Shown here piece by piece: positions 61,895-64,000 of a DNA stretch of 64,000 nucleotides. Location of the stretch: contig NZ_CANLWM010000001.1 of NCBI RefSeq assembly GCF_947494875.1, positions 744,001-808,000 of the forward strand. Reading direction: 5' to 3'. The notes below the pieces were generated by a model, which did no database searches, was not told where the DNA came from, and saw nothing but the letters and a program-made list of their open reading frames with translations. This DNA is from an uncultured Williamsia sp. GTDB lineage: Bacteria; Actinomycetota; Actinomycetes; Mycobacteriales; Mycobacteriaceae. A program made the translations under genes and the position numbers. Each line of letters opens with the position of its first letter. The first letter of the stretch is position 1.

Positions 61895-61923
61895 TGGCCG
61901 GTCACCACACGGGTGACCGGCCA
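61895..61923 (-). terminator. terminator of the LEA/CsbD-like gene
   Basis: TGGCCGGTCACC and GGTGACCGGCCA form a perfect 12-bp stem with a 5-base loop, 16 bases past the stop at 61940. Confidence 0.7.
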
Positions 61924-61939
61924 CAGGGTGCGTCAGATG

Positions 61940-62482
61940 TCAGCGGCGACGCGCGACCACGATCGTTATCGCGGCGATGACGGCGGCGACGATCGCGCCG
62001 ATCACCGCGGGGTTCTGCGCGGCCTTCTGCACGTCGCGGGAGTCGATGTCCTCGACGGTGCTGCGGATCTGCGAGACCGTCTGCTTGGCCTCCTCCTTGG
62101 CGCCCTCGGCGACCTCCTTGGCCTGCTCCTTGGCGTCGGAAACGGCCCCCTTGGTGGTGTCGGCGACCTCCTTGGCCTGGTCGGCGACGGAGTTCGCGGC
62201 CTCCTTGGCCTTGTCGGCCACGTCTTCGGCGGCGTCGGCGGCCTTGTCGGCAGCCTGCTTCGTCTCGGCCTTGGCCTTGTCGGCCGAACCCTCCGCCTTC
62301 AGCTGCGAGTCGCCGGTGGCGTCGCCAGCGGCCTTCTTGGCGGATCCGCCAGCCTCCTGCGCCTTGTCCTTGGCGGTGTCGGCCGCGTCCTGTGCCTTGT
62401 CCTTGGCGGAGTCCGCCGCGTCCGAGACGGCATCCTTCGCCTTGTCGACCAGGTTCTCTGCCTTGTCGGCTGCGTCTGCCAT
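61940..62482 (-). CDS. LEA/CsbD-like repeat protein with C-terminal membrane helix
   Basis: This 180-residue protein is a string of Ala/Lys/Asp-rich helical repeats (KAKDAVSDAADSAKDKAQDA). It includes a CsbD-like stretch GDSQLKAEGSADKAKAETKQ near residue 55 and a final membrane helix (PAVIGAIVAAVIAAITIVVA). The 11-residue spacing resembles late-embryogenesis-abundant proteins, which protect cells in stress. AGGAGAAC precedes ATG 62482. It stands alone, with a terminator on each side. Confidence 0.75.
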   Translation of the reverse strand: MADAADKAENLVDKAKDAVSDAADSAKDKAQDAADTAKDKAQEAGGSAKKAAGDATGDSQLKAEGSADKAKAETKQAADKAADAAEDVADKAKEAANSVADQAKEVADTTKGAVSDAKEQAKEVAEGAKEEAKQTVSQIRSTVEDIDSRDVQKAAQNPAVIGAIVAAVIAAITIVVARRR

Positions 62483-62604
62483 GGCGTTCTCCTCTCGCCT
62501 CGAGGCGAGCCGATCTCGCCTCTTCATCACGTGTGTAGTCGAGACGAACGGGCTGATTGCACGGTTCCGCGACAGTGACTCGGGTCACTCTCTTCAGGAC
62601 GACT

Positions 62605-62638
62605 CCGGCCGCCCTGCTCGTGTGAGCGGGGCGGCCGG
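62605..62638 (-). terminator. terminator of htdX
   Basis: CCGGCCGCCCTGCTC pairs with GAGCGGGGCGGCCGG, with one mismatch and a 4-base loop, 18 bases past the htdX stop. Confidence 0.65.
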
Positions 62639-62655
62639 TGGTCGGTCCTGTCGGG

Positions 62656-63534
62656 TCAGGCGCCGCGGAGCGTCCCCGTCAGGTGCGGGTAGCCCTTGGT
62701 GCGGTTGAGCACCGAGACGTCCCAGCCACCGTCGACGGTGTCCACGTAGGCGTTGACCGTGGCGGGCAGCAGGATCGGCTTCCCGAACTTCGCGACATAG
62801 GTGACGTCGTCGGGCAGGTGCGGCTCGACGTTCGCCAGCGCGGCCGCCGCGGTCCACATGCCGTGGGCGATCGCCCGCGGGAAACCGAAGGCCTTCGCGG
62901 TCAGGTTCGCCATGTGGATCGGGTTGCGGTCGCCACTGGCCGCCGCGTACGACCGGATGCGACCGAGGTCCACGCGCAATGCGGCGTCGGGGGCGGGCGG
63001 TCGGTGATCACGCGGCGGGGTCGACTTCGGTCCACCCGAGAGGCTCGTCTTCTGCTGCTTGAGCAGTGTCGCCGTCTGCTCGGTGACCAGCTCGCCGCCG
63101 ACGCGGATCTCGCTGACGATGTCGACCAGCATCCCCTTGCGGTGCTCGCGGAGGTTCTCCGCGTGCGTCGCCACCGACAGTGGCTCACCCAGCTCGATCG
63201 GCCGGATGCGGTGGATCCGGTTCTCCAGGTGCACCGAACCGACTGCGCCGAACGGGAACGCCCGCGCGACCATCGTCTGCATCATCAACGGGAACTGCGC
63301 CACGAACGGGAAGGTCAGCGGCAGGTACCGGCCGAACTGCATCCCGGTCGCCAGGCAGTACTGACGGAGCTGGTCGCCGTCGATGCGCAGGTCCGACACC
63401 GTGTAGGTGGTGTCGGGCAGTTGCGCGTCGGCCGAGACCGACCCCGCCTTGCCGACGCCGGGGAGCATCCCGATGACGGCACTGCGGTAGACGTCGGTGG
63501 TGGCGGGCAGCGACTTCAGTGCGACGGTCGCCAC
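62656..63534 (-). CDS. htdX: 3-hydroxyacyl-thioester dehydratase HtdX
   Basis: This 292-residue MaoC-type enzyme removes water from 3-hydroxyacyl chains. Two hot-dog halves are visible, the N-terminal one degenerate. The active site is ASGDRNPIHMANLTAKAFGF with aspartate and histidine near residue 215, followed by IAHGMW. GTG 63534 lies one base after the fabG4 stop, so they form an operon like Rv0242c-Rv0241c. It probably works in fatty-acid elongation. Confidence 0.9.
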   Translation of the reverse strand: MATVALKSLPATTDVYRSAVIGMLPGVGKAGSVSADAQLPDTTYTVSDLRIDGDQLRQYCLATGMQFGRYLPLTFPFVAQFPLMMQTMVARAFPFGAVGSVHLENRIHRIRPIELGEPLSVATHAENLREHRKGMLVDIVSEIRVGGELVTEQTATLLKQQKTSLSGGPKSTPPRDHRPPAPDAALRVDLGRIRSYAAASGDRNPIHMANLTAKAFGFPRAIAHGMWTAAAALANVEPHLPDDVTYVAKFGKPILLPATVNAYVDTVDGGWDVSVLNRTKGYPHLTGTLRGA

Positions 63535-63535
63535 G

Positions 63536-64000
63536 TCACGCCCCCAGCATGGCCTGGCCGCAGACACGCACGACGTTGCCGGTGACCGCGGAGGACGCGG
63601 GGTTGGCGAAGTACGCGACGGTCTCGGCGACATCGACGGTCTGACCGCCCTGCTGCAGGGTGCTCAGCAGGCGGCCGCCCTCGCGGGTGGCCAGCGGGAT
63701 GGCCGCCGTCATCTGGGTCTCGATGAAGCCGGGCGCCACCGCGTTGATGGTGATGCCCTTCTCGCCCAGGATCGGCGCGTAGGTGTCGACGAGACCGATG
63801 ACGCCGGCCTTCGAGGCGCCGTAGTTGGTCTGACCACGGTTGCCGGCGATACCGGCGATGGACGACACGTCGATCACCGCGCCGCCCTTGTTCAGCGCAT
63901 CGGCCGCGACGAGGTCCTCGACCAGCTTCTGCGGCGCCATCAGGTTCACCGCGATGACCGAGTTCCAGCGTCCGGCGTCCATGTTCGCGAGCAGCTTGTC
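63536..64000 (-). CDS. fabG4: 3-oxoacyl-ACP reductase FabG4, C-terminal part
   Basis: The right window edge cuts this gene; about 154 residues remain. They contain [20 protein letters not shown], the catalytic serine in [13 protein letters not shown], and YGASK followed by [10 protein letters not shown]. This is the reductase half of high-molecular-weight FabG4, which reduces 3-oxoacyl chains with NAD(H). The flavodoxin-like N-terminal half lies outside. It precedes htdX in an operon. Confidence 0.9.
   Translation of the reverse strand, partial: DKLLANMDAGRWNSVIAVNLMAPQKLVEDLVAADALNKGGAVIDVSSIAGIAGNRGQTNYGASKAGVIGLVDTYAPILGEKGITINAVAPGFIETQMTAAIPLATREGGRLLSTLQQGGQTVDVAETVAYFANPASSAVTGNVVRVCGQAMLGA

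Noticed and set aside
1-64000. tRNA genes, CRISPR arrays and insertion sequences
   Set aside because: I looked for T-loop motifs, regularly spaced repeats and transposase patterns and found none that hold up; a tRNAscan run would settle the first.

Overview
The window is GC-rich (about 70 %) chromosomal DNA from a mycolic-acid-bearing actinobacterium. The gene content (mmpL3, aftD, a PE-PPE-domain serine hydrolase, GTP-type pckA, an F420 oxidoreductase, a DUF222/HNH nuclease) and the weakly placed GTG/ATG starts fit the Mycobacteriales; Gordonia or Williamsia is my best guess, by inference. From memory of M. tuberculosis, the order follows Rv0198c to Rv0242c in broken but collinear form: zmp1, Rv0204c, Rv0205, mmpL3, Rv0207c, trmB, Rv0209/Rv0210-position genes, pckA, Rv0224c, Rv0225, Rv0226c, Rv0227c, Rv0228, aftD, Rv0236A, lpqI, htdX, fabG4.

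Layout. 1-8 kb: a cut-off GAF protein, a small DoxX-like protein, M13 peptidase, a lipoprotein that looks like a penicillin-binding protein without its catalytic motifs, an ABC-F ATPase, and a DUF3054 plus LPG-synthase-like membrane pair. 8-14 kb: PE-PPE-domain hydrolase, AI-2E transporter coupled to a MacS-type kinase and LuxR-type regulator, DUF2339-like protein. 14-23 kb: trmB-NYN-mmpL3 operon running left; running right, two degenerate GTPase-like proteins and an acidic DxDxDG protein, then pckA. 23-30.5 kb: phytase-like secreted protein, ABC/FtsX exporter, MmpS-like protein, secreted protein, DUF222/HNH nuclease. 30.5-36 kb: envelope sugar genes (methyltransferase, GT4 glycosyltransferase, large membrane protein, flippase). 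36-45.7 kb: accessory oxidoreductases, a lipoprotein, an SQR-like flavoprotein and an MMPL-TetR export operon. 45.8-55 kb: DUF3068 protein, acyltransferase, usp-DUF2613-aftD operon, lpqI. 55-64 kb: two TetR genes, MmpL-SDR operon opposite a MarR gene, AraC/VOC/GT2 cluster, a CsbD/LEA-like protein, and htdX-fabG4 cut by the window end.

The common theme is building and exporting the mycolyl-arabinogalactan envelope: MmpL3 moves trehalose monomycolate, AftD and neighbouring glycosyltransferase, flippase and acyltransferase genes act on arabinan or other envelope glycans, HtdX and FabG4 act on fatty acyl chains, and LpqI recycles peptidoglycan. Many genes have a -10-like hexamer (xAxxxT) 6-8 bases before the start codon, which points to leaderless transcripts. 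No gene-free stretch exceeds 300 bases. I saw no tRNA or rRNA gene, CRISPR array or complete insertion sequence.
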